Source of the DNA: Bradyrhizobium sp. MOS002
GTDB taxonomy: Bacteria > Pseudomonadota > Alphaproteobacteria > Rhizobiales > Xanthobacteraceae
DNA: 64,000 nucleotides
NCBI RefSeq assembly: GCF_003020115.1
Contig: NZ_PYFX01000004.1
Coordinates: 620,001 to 684,000 of the forward strand
Direction: 5' to 3'
Shown: positions 45,030 through 53,510 of the stretch, piece by piece
Layout of the letters: every line of letters begins with the position of its first letter
Numbering within the stretch: the first letter of the stretch is position 1
Notes under the pieces: generated by a model
The model's input: the letters and a program-made list of their open reading frames with translations, nothing else
Database searches by the model: none
Told to the model about the DNA's origin: nothing
Program-made: the position numbers and the translations under genes

Positions 45030-46250
45030 ATGGAAGAGTTTTACCGCATCCGCCGCCTTCCGCCTTACGTGTTCGAACAGGTCAACCGGGCCAAGGCAGC
45101 CGCGCGGAATGCCGGCGCCGACATCATCGACCTCGGCATGGGCAATCCGGACCTGCCGGCGCCAGCGCATGTGCTGGAAAAGCTGAAGGAGACGCTGGGC
45201 AAGCCGCGCACCGACCGCTACTCGGCCTCCCGCGGCATCCCCGGACTGCGCCGGGCCCAGGCCGGCTACTACGCCCGCCGTTTCGGCGTGAAGCTCAATC
45301 CCGACACCCAGGTGGTGGCGACGCTCGGCTCCAAGGAGGGCTTTGCCAACGTGGCGCAGGCGATCACCGCGCCCGGCGACGTCATCCTTTGTCCGAATCC
45401 GAGCTACCCGATTCACGCCTTCGGCTTCCTGATGGCGGGCGGCGTGATCCGCTCGGTGCCCTCGGAGCCGACGCCGCAATTCTTCGAGGCGGTCGAGCGG
45501 GCGATCGTGCATTCGATCCCGAAGCCGCTGGCGCTCGTCGTCTGCTATCCTTCGAACCCGACCGCCTATGTCGCGAGCCTCGACTTCTACAAGGACCTGG
45601 TTGCATTCGCGAAGAAGCACGAGATCCTGATCCTGTCCGATCTCGCTTATGCCGAGGTCTATTTCGACGAGAACAACCCGCCGCCCTCGGTGCTGCAGGT
45701 ACCGGGCGCGATGGACGTCGCCGTCGAGTTCACCTCGATGTCGAAGACCTATTCGATGGCTGGCTGGCGCATGGGCTTCGCGGTCGGCAACGAGCGCGTG
45801 ATTGCGGCACTCGGCCGCGTCAAATCCTATCTCGACTACGGTGCGTTCACGCCGATCCAGGTCGCCGCGACCGCCGCGCTGAACGGACCGGACGATTGCA
45901 TCAAGGAGATGCGCGACACCTACCGCAAGCGGCGCGACGCGCTGGTGGAATCGTTCGGCCGTGCCGGCTGGGAGATCCCGCCGCCGGAAGCGTCGATGTT
46001 CGCCTGGGTGCCGCTGCCGGAAGCCTTCCGCAGCGTCGGCAGCATGCAGTTCGCGACCCTGATGGTGGAGAAATCCGGTGTCGCGGTCTCGCCCGGCGTC
46101 GGCTTTGGCGAGCATGGTGAAGGATATGTCCGCATCGCCATGGTGGAAAACGAGCAACGGATCAGGCAGGCCGCGCGCGGCGTGCGCCGCTTCCTTGAAA
46201 GCGGCATCGAAACGTTGCACAACGTCGTTCCGCTCGCCACTCGGCGTTAA
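45030..46250 (+). CDS. Class I/II aminotransferase (AlaC/DapL-like)
   Basis: The product is a 406-aa PLP fold-type I enzyme. DLGMGNPDLPAPAHVLEKL, YSASRGIPGLRRA and CYPSNPTAYVAS precede the PLP lysine in SMSKTYSMAGWRMGFAVG (about residue 242). It is often named LL-diaminopimelate aminotransferase, but the context and similarity fit an alanine- or aspartate-type aminotransferase better. The gene is followed 29 bp later by hom, suggesting a role in the aspartate or alanine branch. The chosen ATG follows GAGAGAG. Confidence 0.9.
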   Translation: MEEFYRIRRLPPYVFEQVNRAKAAARNAGADIIDLGMGNPDLPAPAHVLEKLKETLGKPRTDRYSASRGIPGLRRAQAGYYARRFGVKLNPDTQVVATLGSKEGFANVAQAITAPGDVILCPNPSYPIHAFGFLMAGGVIRSVPSEPTPQFFEAVERAIVHSIPKPLALVVCYPSNPTAYVASLDFYKDLVAFAKKHEILILSDLAYAEVYFDENNPPPSVLQVPGAMDVAVEFTSMSKTYSMAGWRMGFAVGNERVIAALGRVKSYLDYGAFTPIQVAATAALNGPDDCIKEMRDTYRKRRDALVESFGRAGWEIPPPEASMFAWVPLPEAFRSVGSMQFATLMVEKSGVAVSPGVGFGEHGEGYVRIAMVENEQRIRQAARGVRRFLESGIETLHNVVPLATRR

Positions 46251-46279
46251 GTTCTCTTCCGCAGGTTTTCCAAGGCATC

Positions 46280-47596
46280 ATGGTTGCACCCCTGAAAGTG
46301 GGCATAGCGGGGCTCGGCACCGTGGGCGCCGAAGTAGTCCGTCTGATTGAAACGCAGGCGCGCGTGCTTGCCGGCCGCAGCGGCCGCGGCATCCGTGTCG
46401 TCGCCGTCACCGCGCGCTCGAAGGCGAAGAAGCGCGGCGTCGATCTGCGCGGCATCGAATGGGTCAAGGATCCGCTTGCCCTTGCCACGCATCCCGGCAT
46501 CGACTGCTTCGTCGAGCTGATGGGTGGCTCCGGCGATCCTGCGCTGTCGGCGGTCGAGGCCGCGCTGAACGCCGGCAAATCCGTCGTCACCGCCAACAAG
46601 GCGTTGCTGGCAAAGCACGGCCTCAAGCTGGCAAAGGCCGCCGAAAAGCATGGCGGCGCGCTGAATTTCGAGGCAGCCGTCGGCGCAGCGATCCCTGTCA
46701 TCAAAACGTTGCGCGAAGGTCTTGCCGGAACCGGCATCAACCGGGTCTACGGCATCCTCAACGGCACCTGCAATTACATCCTGACCCGGATGGAGCAGGA
46801 GGGCCTGTCCTTCGCCGAATGCCTGAAGGACGCGCAACGGCTCGGCTATGCCGAGGCCAATCCGTCATTCGACGTCGACGGCCACGACACCGCGCAGAAG
46901 CTCGCCATTCTCGCCAGCCTCGCTTTCGGCACGAAAGTTGCTCAAAGCGCGGTCTATGTCGAAGGCATCTCCTCCATCGCGCCGGAAGATCTCCGCGCCG
47001 CTGACGATCTCGGTTACCGGCTCAAGCTGCTCGGCGTCGCGGTTCGCACCGCCAAGGGCATCGAGCAGCGCGTGCATCCGACCATGGTTCCGAAATCCTC
47101 GTCGATCGCTCAGGTGATGGGTGTCACCAATGCGGTCACGATCGATGGCGAGGGCATCCCGCCGATCACGCTGGTCGGCCCCGGTGCCGGCGGCGCGGCG
47201 ACCGCATCCGCCGTCGTCGCCGACATCGCCGACGTCGCGCGCGGCATCCGCGCCAATCCGTTCGGCCGGCCGATTTCGCAGCTGCGCGATACCAAGAAGG
47301 CGCCGATGGAGCGCCACGAGGGCGGCTACTACATCCGCCTTCTGGCACGCGATTTCCCGGGCACCGCGGCTGCGATCGCAACGCGGCTCGCGGAGCAGAA
47401 GATTTCGATCGAGTCGATCGTGCAGCGCCATCCCAATGGCGGCGCTGCGCCGGCAGACGGCAAGGCGGTCCCGGTGCCCGTCATCCTCATCACCTATGCC
47501 ACGCACGAGGACGCCGTGCGCCGCGCGCTCGCGGCCGTGCAGAAGGACAAGGTGATCAGCGGACGGCCGCAGGTCATCAGGATCGAGAAGAACTGA
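46280..47596 (+). CDS. hom: Homoserine dehydrogenase
   Basis: The product is 438 aa. VGIAGLGTVGAEVVRLI binds NAD(P), VTANKALLAKHG and GILNGTCNYILTRMEQEG carry substrate residues, and the C-terminal ACT domain (YYIRLLARDFPGTAAAIATRLAEQKISIESI) provides threonine feedback control. It makes homoserine from aspartate semialdehyde for Thr and Met. It is in an operon with the upstream aminotransferase and probably with glpX 80 bp downstream. Confidence 0.96.
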   Translation: MVAPLKVGIAGLGTVGAEVVRLIETQARVLAGRSGRGIRVVAVTARSKAKKRGVDLRGIEWVKDPLALATHPGIDCFVELMGGSGDPALSAVEAALNAGKSVVTANKALLAKHGLKLAKAAEKHGGALNFEAAVGAAIPVIKTLREGLAGTGINRVYGILNGTCNYILTRMEQEGLSFAECLKDAQRLGYAEANPSFDVDGHDTAQKLAILASLAFGTKVAQSAVYVEGISSIAPEDLRAADDLGYRLKLLGVAVRTAKGIEQRVHPTMVPKSSSIAQVMGVTNAVTIDGEGIPPITLVGPGAGGAATASAVVADIADVARGIRANPFGRPISQLRDTKKAPMERHEGGYYIRLLARDFPGTAAAIATRLAEQKISIESIVQRHPNGGAAPADGKAVPVPVILITYATHEDAVRRALAAVQKDKVISGRPQVIRIEKN

Positions 47597-47676
47597 CACG
47601 GTTCGAACGAACTGTGGGTGTTACGAGTTGATGCGGCGGAGATGTCCGTCCAAAACTGTTTCGAAGGAGTGAGCCG

Positions 47677-48678
47677 ATGTCGACCCATATTTCAGTCCCG
47701 CCGCAAGCGTTGCTCGAGCGCATTCTCACGCTGGAGATCGTGCGTGTGACGGAGCGGGCGGCGGTGTCTTCGGCGCGTCTGCGCGGGCACGGCAACGAGA
47801 AGGCGGCCGACCAGGCCGCGGTGGACGCGATGCGGCGCGAGCTCAACAAGCTCCCGATCGAGGGCACCATCGTCATCGGCGAGGGCGAGCGCGACGAGGC
47901 GCCGATGCTCTTCATCGGCGAGAAGGTCGGCATGAACGCCGGCCCGCAGGTCGACATCGCCGTCGACCCGCTCGAAGGCACCACGCTGTGCGCCAAGAAC
48001 ATGCCGGGCTCGATCGCCACCATGGCGATGGCCGACGGCGGCACGCTGTTGCACGCCCCCGACGTCTACATGCAGAAGCTCGCGATCGGTCCCGGCTATG
48101 ACAAGGGCGTCGTCGAACTCGATGCGACGCCGGCCGAAAACGTCCGCCGCCTCGCCAAGGCCAAGGGCGTCAAGCCCGACGGCATCACCGTTCTCGTGCT
48201 CGACCGCCCGCGCCATGCCAGCATCATCGAGAGCGTGCGCTCGACCGGCGCCGCCGTGCGCCTGATCACCGACGGCGACGTCGCCGGCGTGATCCACTGC
48301 GCCGACCCTGATAACACCGGCGTCGATATGTATCTCGGCACCGGCGGCGCGCCCGAAGGCGTGCTCGCGGCCGTGGCGCTGCGCTGCATCGGCGGCCAGA
48401 TGCAGTGCCGTCTCATCCTCGACTCCGACGAGAAGCGGGAGCGCGCTGCCAAGATGGGCGTCAACGATCCCAAGATGATCTACGGCATCGAGGACATGGC
48501 GCGCGGCGACTGCCTGTTCGCCGCCACCGGCGTCACCACGGGCTCGCTGCTGTCAGGCGTCAAATTCCGCAAGGACGGCGTCATCGAGACCGAAACGGTG
48601 GTGATGCGTTCCGTCACCGGCACCGTGCGATACATCAAGGCCGAGCACCGCGAACTGGCGAAGTTCCACTTGGATTAA
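47677..48678 (+). CDS. glpX: Fructose-1,6-bisphosphatase class II
   Basis: The product is a 333-aa Li-sensitive phosphatase. The metal-binding pieces are GEGERDEAPML and DPLEGTTLCAKNMPGSIATMAMA; the latter is diagnostic for GlpX. CIGGQMQCRLILD and GVTTGSLLSGVKF follow. It hydrolyses FBP (and perhaps SBP) in gluconeogenesis or the Calvin cycle. AAGGAG precedes the ATG. The hom-glpX order is frequent in alphaproteobacteria, usually followed by recJ, which is absent here. Confidence 0.96.
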   Translation: MSTHISVPPQALLERILTLEIVRVTERAAVSSARLRGHGNEKAADQAAVDAMRRELNKLPIEGTIVIGEGERDEAPMLFIGEKVGMNAGPQVDIAVDPLEGTTLCAKNMPGSIATMAMADGGTLLHAPDVYMQKLAIGPGYDKGVVELDATPAENVRRLAKAKGVKPDGITVLVLDRPRHASIIESVRSTGAAVRLITDGDVAGVIHCADPDNTGVDMYLGTGGAPEGVLAAVALRCIGGQMQCRLILDSDEKRERAAKMGVNDPKMIYGIEDMARGDCLFAATGVTTGSLLSGVKFRKDGVIETETVVMRSVTGTVRYIKAEHRELAKFHLD

Positions 48679-48769
48679 GTTCGCGATCGTCCGCGCGCGA
48701 TCGTTCGGCCAGTTCAGCCGGACATCGCTGCGTATGGCACCAGGACGGACGTGATCCATCGCTTGTCCG

Positions 48770-49703
48770 CTAAGGCCTGCGCGGTGCGGCCGGCATGAAC
48801 ATGAACGCGTCGCACAAGGTCAGAGCGAGTTGGAGCGCTTCTTGAAGCCGGCCAACTTCCTCAGCCCAAGGCTGCAAAAAAGACCTCGCTGACGCAATGT
48901 CTCCGCTCGCGAGCGCGCGGCGCGCATTCGTGTCCGCCTCGGCATAGGCGTCGGTCGCGAGCATTTTGGACAGCTCCTGCGACACGCCGCCATCGAGGCT
49001 CTCGAGGCGAGTTTCCGAAACGTAGTGATCTGGCCGCAGCTCTATGAGATTTTCCGACTTCGTCGGATCGAAAAGCCCGACCTTGCCCAGCATGATCAGA
49101 AGCGGGTGATTTCGGGCGAGAGATGACGGAATGATCTGGTAGGTCTTGACCCTTCCAGCCCGGTCTTGAAGAGAAAAGAGTGAATGACCGGCCCGATCCG
49201 AAAGCGCGAATTGCGATGGAGCACCGCAACGTGATGATCGACCTCGGAGTCGGCCTCGAACACGGCACCGCTCTTGGGCCCGGCCTCAATGCCGTTTGCG
49301 ATCAGGTAGGATGAAAGGCCGGCAACGCGGGCACGGCAGTGACGATGCGGGTGCTTTCTATCACACTGGGCTTCGCGGTTTCCGCCCCCTTCGCAGCAGA
49401 GCCCGTCATCGAGACGACCAAGTGCGCACGGTGCTTCCCCAGCGCCTGCAATGCCTCCGGCCATCCCGAGGAGGCCAGTTGCCACGCCGATTGATTGATC
49501 GGCGTTGGCGCGCGCATCAAAAGGACTCCCGCCAGATGATCGCCGACGCGGATCAGGAGCAGATCATCGGCTTCCGCATCTGCTGCGGCTGTGCTGATCT
49601 CCCAATCCAAGCCTGGATGACGGCGGCGTAGCGTCTCCATCAGGACCTTCTTTTCTGGAAGGCCGGCGTTCTCTAACAAGACAAATGCAACAGGGTTGGT
49701 CAT
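48770..49703 (-). pseudogene. DUF4261-like protein, broken by two frameshifts
   Basis: Three consecutive minus-strand frames join into one coherent protein of about 310 aa. Part one (49703 to about 49305) resembles the DUF4261 start: VAFVLLENAGLPEKKVLMETLRRR, LLMRAPTPINQSAW, KHRAHLVVS. Part two (about 49310 to 49165, GLSSYLIANGIEAGPKSGAVFEAD) and part three (SLQDRAGRVKTYQIIPSSLARNHP, then MLGKVGLFDPTKSENLIELRPD) need shifts near 49305 and 49166. Each segment has protein-like composition, and frame use changes abruptly. It may be a decaying gene or two sequencing errors. The family assignment of the C-terminal half is uncertain. Confidence 0.6.
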
Positions 49704-49865
49704 GACATACGCTGCACCCCGACTGGTTGAGGCCCGTCACTTTGTTCGTCTTGCGCGTGTTTGGTGCGCCGGACTACCGCTATTGTTGCATGGAAAAGAT
49801 CATGCTTTAAAGCCCTTCATCTGAGACAAAGCCACCCGGGGCGCGGGAAATCCGCGAAGCGAAGC

Positions 49866-50594
49866 ATGACTACAACATCAGACCTCTCCGTCGTCAAAGC
49901 CCTGGTCTTCGACGTGTTCGGCACCGTCGTCGACTGGCGCACCAGCCTGATCACGGATTTCATGTGGTGGGCGAGGGGCCGCGGCATCAGCGCCGACTGG
50001 ACCGCCTTGGTCGACGGCTGGCGCGGCATGTACATGGCCTCGATGGATGACGTGCGCAAACATCCAGAGCGGGGCTATGTCATGTTAGATGATCTGCATC
50101 GCCGCTCGCTGGAGAAGCTGGTCGCGCAATTTTCGATTCCAGGCCTGACCGAAGCCGATCTCGATCACCTCACCAAGGGTTGGCACCGCCTGCACCCGTG
50201 GCCGGACAGCGTCGCGGGCCTGACGCGGCTGAAGACGAAATTCGTGATCTCGCCGCTGTCGAACGGCAATGTCGCGCTGCTGACCAACATGGCGAAGTTC
50301 GCAGGGCTTCCCTGGGACCTCATCATGTCGGCCGAGCTGTTCGAGCACTACAAGCCCGATCCGGAAACCTATCTCGGTGCCGCGCGGCTGCTGTGCCTCA
50401 AGCCGGAAGAGGTGATGATGGTCGCCGCCCACAACGGCGATCTCGCCGCCGCGCAGAAGAACGGGCTGAAGACCGCCTTCGTGGCAAGGCCGACCGAATA
50501 CGGTCCGTTGCAGAAAGTCGATTTCGAGGCCACCGGCAATTGGGACATCGTCGCCAAGGATTTTGGCGGGATCGCTGACAAGCTCGGGTGCTAG
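49866..50594 (+). CDS. HAD family hydrolase, haloacid dehalogenase type II
   Basis: The product is 242 aa. The nucleophile Asp lies in ALVFDVFGTVVDWR, followed by ISPLSNGN (Ser/Asn), the Lys in EHYKPDPETYLGA and the acid loop VMMVAAHNGDLAAA. The order and the DVFGTV motif match L-2-haloacid dehalogenases, which hydrolyse 2-halocarboxylates to hydroxy acids. Many homologues act on other phosphate or halide substrates, so the substrate is open. It is convergent with the MBL-fold gene. Confidence 0.9.
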   Translation: MTTTSDLSVVKALVFDVFGTVVDWRTSLITDFMWWARGRGISADWTALVDGWRGMYMASMDDVRKHPERGYVMLDDLHRRSLEKLVAQFSIPGLTEADLDHLTKGWHRLHPWPDSVAGLTRLKTKFVISPLSNGNVALLTNMAKFAGLPWDLIMSAELFEHYKPDPETYLGAARLLCLKPEEVMMVAAHNGDLAAAQKNGLKTAFVARPTEYGPLQKVDFEATGNWDIVAKDFGGIADKLGC

Positions 50595-50602
50595 GGCGCG
50601 GC

Positions 50603-50626
50603 CCGGGCGGCGCGTGCGCCACCCGG
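50603..50626. terminator. GC-rich near-palindrome between convergent genes
   Basis: CCGGGCGGCGCG with TGCGCCACCCGG forms a stem with wobbles in the 47-bp gap between the HAD and MBL-fold genes. No T tract is present. Confidence 0.35.
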
Positions 50627-50641
50627 ACCTGATCAATGGAT

Positions 50642-51613
50642 CTACAACGTCATCTGCATCGGTTCGGGATAGTAATGGAATCCCTCACCGGCCTTGGCAA
50701 CGTGACCATAGCCGGGCCAAGCGAAGTGATAGGACATCACCGGGACCTTGTTCGCCGCGAGCATGGTCAGCAGTTTTACGCGCGACTCGGCCGCCTGCTT
50801 CGGGTCCGTGTCGTAGGAGAATTCCATCCGTGGCCGTTCCAGCAGCAGGACGGGATGGTGCGAGAGGTCGCCAAGGAAGGCAAAGGACTTGCCGGCCGAC
50901 GAGACCATGAAGATGGTGTGGCCGACGGTATGACCGGGCGCCGCGATCGCCTGCACGCCGGGCAGGAATTCCTGGCCGTCCTTGAAGAACACGATGCGGT
51001 CGCGGACCGGCAGCAGGTTCTTGCGCGCGTGGACGACGAAATCCTTGGCGTCGCTGCCGAGCTTGCCTTCGTCGGTCCAGAAGTCAAAATCGGTCTGTGA
51101 GATGTAGATCTGCGCGTTCGGAAACAGCGGCTTGCCGCCGTCGTCCACGATGCCGCCGATGTGGTCGATATGGGCATGCGAGCAGACCACGGCGTCGATG
51201 TCCCCGGGCTTGATGCCTGCCTCGGTCATGCTCTTCTGCTGCCGGCCGGTGGTGGCGCCGAACATCTTGGATGAGCCCATGCCGGTATCGAACAGGATGA
51301 GCTTGTCGCCGGTGTTGACGATCGGCGAGTTCTGCTCGAGCACGACATTGTCCGGCGACAGGAAATTGTCGACGAGCATCTTCTTCACCTCTTCCTTGGA
51401 GACACCGGTGAAGGTGCCCGAGGGATCGCCGAGCGGAAGCGGTCCATCGGAGACGACGGTGACTTCGGCGTCGCCGAGAACGAAGCGGTGCCAGTAGGGC
51501 GTCTGGGTGCCGAGCTTGGGAGCGCGCGCCATCGCGCTGCTGCCAAGCATTGCGCTGGCACCAAGGCCAGCCCCGAGGGTCAACAAGGACCGACGTGAGA
51601 CATCGATTGTCAT
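50642..51613 (-). CDS. Tat-exported MBL-fold metallohydrolase
   Basis: The product is 323 aa. The Tat signal SRRSLLTLGAGLGASAML (residues 6-23) indicates export of the folded protein to the periplasm. The metal motif is CSHAHIDHIGG, followed by APGHTVGHT, FLGDLSHHP and a late His in SYHFAWPGYGH. It resembles the lactonase / AHL-lactonase-like and alkylsulfatase-like branches with binuclear zinc. The ATG at 51613 follows AGAGGAAA; the open frame extends far upstream without signal character. The substrate is unknown; quorum signals or esters are possible. Confidence 0.9.
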   Translation of the reverse strand: MTIDVSRRSLLTLGAGLGASAMLGSSAMARAPKLGTQTPYWHRFVLGDAEVTVVSDGPLPLGDPSGTFTGVSKEEVKKMLVDNFLSPDNVVLEQNSPIVNTGDKLILFDTGMGSSKMFGATTGRQQKSMTEAGIKPGDIDAVVCSHAHIDHIGGIVDDGGKPLFPNAQIYISQTDFDFWTDEGKLGSDAKDFVVHARKNLLPVRDRIVFFKDGQEFLPGVQAIAAPGHTVGHTIFMVSSAGKSFAFLGDLSHHPVLLLERPRMEFSYDTDPKQAAESRVKLLTMLAANKVPVMSYHFAWPGYGHVAKAGEGFHYYPEPMQMTL

Positions 51614-51923
51614 GCGTTTCCTCTGCTTTTGTCTTTTGTTTTGCGCAATTGTTTGCGCGTTACATTCGGCCTGCGCCGACACTCGAATGCTGCGCCGGTT
51701 CGGACAAGCGAGCAAGCGGAATTGATTTGGCGATGATCGCGGCTCGTTGAAGTTGGATGCGCAATTCCGGCGCACGACAAAAGACATCCGTTGCCGACGA
51801 GCCTCGCGTCAGCACGATCCGACCAGTGCCGCCGAATGCAGTCAATGATTGTGTCGCGATTGTGTCTGCTGGTCGCGCGATACTGCGGGACCGCAAGATT
51901 TTTTCTACGTCGCGAACGCCGTC
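51614..51923. other. Region between the MBL-fold gene and gntR
   Basis: No gene is seen in these 310 bases. A 16-bp inverted repeat, GCGCAA-TTGT-TTGCGC (51643-51658), lies 30 bp before the MBL-fold start and may be an operator. Confidence 0.35.
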
Positions 51924-52589
51924 TCACGCAAATCTCGGCGCGAGCTCGCTTCCTTCCGTTTCGGCAAAGCCCGCCTGCAAAACCTCTTCGCGCTTGTGGC
52001 GCAGATGCGCACGCAGGATGTGGGCGAGGCCGACGCCGTCGCGCCTCTGCAGTGCGTTCAGGATCGCATCGTGCTCCTTCACGGCGACCGCCCAGCGCTC
52101 GGGCGTCATCGGCGTGACGTAACGCGCGCGGCGGATGCGCGCGGTCACGGACGTATAAAGCCCCGCGAGCACCGGGTTTCCGGCCGCGGTGACGATGGCT
52201 TCGTGGATGGCGCGGTTGCCGCGATAGTACTGAATGAGATCGCCATCGCGATAATGCCGCACCATGTCCCCGTGCGCGGCGGCGATCGCGTCGATCTCGG
52301 CGTCCGTGATGCGCTCGCAGGCGAGTTCGCCGGCGAGCGCCTCGAGGCCCTGGCAGACCTCGAACAGGTCGCGCATGTCCTTGTCGGTCAGTTTTGCCGC
52401 ACGCGAGCCACGATGCGGCAGGAGCTGCACCAGCCCTTCGGCGGCGAGCACCTTGAGCGCCTCGCGTAGCGGCGTGCGCGATATCTGGAGCCGCTCGCAC
52501 AGCTCGCGCTCGGGAATCCGCGCGCCTGGCGGGATCTCGCCGTCGAGCAGGATGGCCCGGATCCGGCCGACGACGTCCTCATGAAGCAT
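51924..52589 (-). CDS. GntR/FCD family transcriptional regulator
   Basis: The product is 221 aa. The winged helix is MLHEDVVGRIRAILLDGEIPPGARIPERELCERLQISRTPLREALKVLAAEGLV, split as helix-turn-helix plus wing. The FCD ligand domain follows with metal-binding residues in DLFEVCQGLEALAGELA and HEAIVTAAGNPVLAGLY. Such repressors release DNA upon binding carboxylate or acyl-CoA ligands. I prefer the start at 52589 because AAGGA precedes it and the upstream ATG (52610) lies inside a predicted operator. It is divergent from the carboxylate operon it presumably controls. Confidence 0.93.
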   Translation of the reverse strand: MLHEDVVGRIRAILLDGEIPPGARIPERELCERLQISRTPLREALKVLAAEGLVQLLPHRGSRAAKLTDKDMRDLFEVCQGLEALAGELACERITDAEIDAIAAAHGDMVRHYRDGDLIQYYRGNRAIHEAIVTAAGNPVLAGLYTSVTARIRRARYVTPMTPERWAVAVKEHDAILNALQRRDGVGLAHILRAHLRHKREEVLQAGFAETEGSELAPRFA

Positions 52590-52601
52590 AGGTCTAAAGT
52601 C

Positions 52602-52681
52602 CTTTTGCATTCAAAAATGAAGATATATTCGAAAGATTGCAAGTTCCACCTTGTAAATCGAAGCTTTTGCATTCAAAAATG
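52602..52681. promoter_or_regulatory. Twin operators between gntR and the carboxylate operon
   Basis: CTTTTGCATTCAAAAATG occurs identically at 52602-52619 and 52664-52681. Each contains a perfect inverted repeat TTTTG-CATT-CAAAA. One copy covers the upstream alternative start of gntR and the other precedes the enoyl-CoA hydratase gene by about 30 bp. Such paired sites fit auto-regulation plus control of the divergent operon by the GntR protein. Confidence 0.7.
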
Positions 52682-52706
52682 TAAAAAAGCAGAAGGACAT
52701 GAGGAA

Positions 52707-53501
52707 ATGGACCAGCAGGTGGGGGCGGAAGACCTCGTTTTCGAGCGCCAGGACGATGTCGGGCGGATCACCTTCAACCGCCCGCAAGCCCGCAACGCCT
52801 TCACCTTCGCGATGTATGAGCGGCTTGCCGCGATCTGCGAGGGGGTCAACGCCGATCACGCGATCAAGGTGCTGGTGCTGCGCGGGGCCGGCGACAAGGC
52901 GTTTGCCGCGGGCACCGACATCAATCAGTTCCGCGATTTCAAGTCGCCCCAGGACGCGATCGACTACGAGAACCGCATCGATCGGGTGCTGACCACGCTC
53001 GAGCAGTGCCGCGTGCCGACGATCGCGGCGATCAACGGGTTCTGCACCGGCGGCGGCGCGGGCATCGCCGCGGCTTGTGACCTCCGCATCGGCACCCAAA
53101 GCGCGAAAATCGGCTTTCCCATTGCCCGCACCCTCGGCAATTGCCTGTCGATGTCCAATGTCAGTCGTCTCACCGCGCTGATCGGCGCTGCCCGCGTCAA
53201 GGATCTGATCTTCACCGCGCGCCTCGTCGACGCGACGGAGGCCGCCAGTGTCGGGCTGCTCGGCGAGGTCGTCGAGGATCTCGCCGCGCTCGACAGGCGC
53301 GCGGACGAGGTTGCCCGGCTCTTGGCCAGCCACGCGCCGCTGACGCTGAACGCGACCAAGCAGGCCGTGGCGCGCCTGCAAAGGCGACTGACGCCGGACG
53401 AGGGCGAAGACCTCATCCGGATGTGCTACACGAGCCAGGATTTTCGCGAAGGGCTCGATGCTTTCCTCACCAAGCGCGCGCCGCAATGGCGCGGCCAATA
53501 G
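52707..53501 (+). CDS. Enoyl-CoA hydratase/isomerase family protein
   Basis: The product is a 264-aa crotonase-fold enzyme. RITFNRPQARNAFTFAMYERL, VLRGAGDKAFAAGTDINQF and the oxyanion region AAINGFCTGGGAGIAAACDLRIG are typical. In standard hydratases two Glu lie near LGLTP..G; here the second active-site region reads GFPIARTLGNCLSMSN, lacking a clear catalytic Glu, so a variant reaction (isomerase, decarboxylase or hydrolase) is possible. It is the first gene of a run with CoA-transferase and a TTT transporter. GAGGAA sits close before the ATG. Confidence 0.9.
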   Translation: MDQQVGAEDLVFERQDDVGRITFNRPQARNAFTFAMYERLAAICEGVNADHAIKVLVLRGAGDKAFAAGTDINQFRDFKSPQDAIDYENRIDRVLTTLEQCRVPTIAAINGFCTGGGAGIAAACDLRIGTQSAKIGFPIARTLGNCLSMSNVSRLTALIGAARVKDLIFTARLVDATEAASVGLLGEVVEDLAALDRRADEVARLLASHAPLTLNATKQAVARLQRRLTPDEGEDLIRMCYTSQDFREGLDAFLTKRAPQWRGQ

Positions 53502-53510
53502 GACGCCCCG

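Noticed and set aside
47597..47676. GGTTCGAACGAAC looked like a tRNA T-loop
   Set aside because: No cloverleaf, acceptor stem or anticodon arm can be formed around it in the 80-bp gap.
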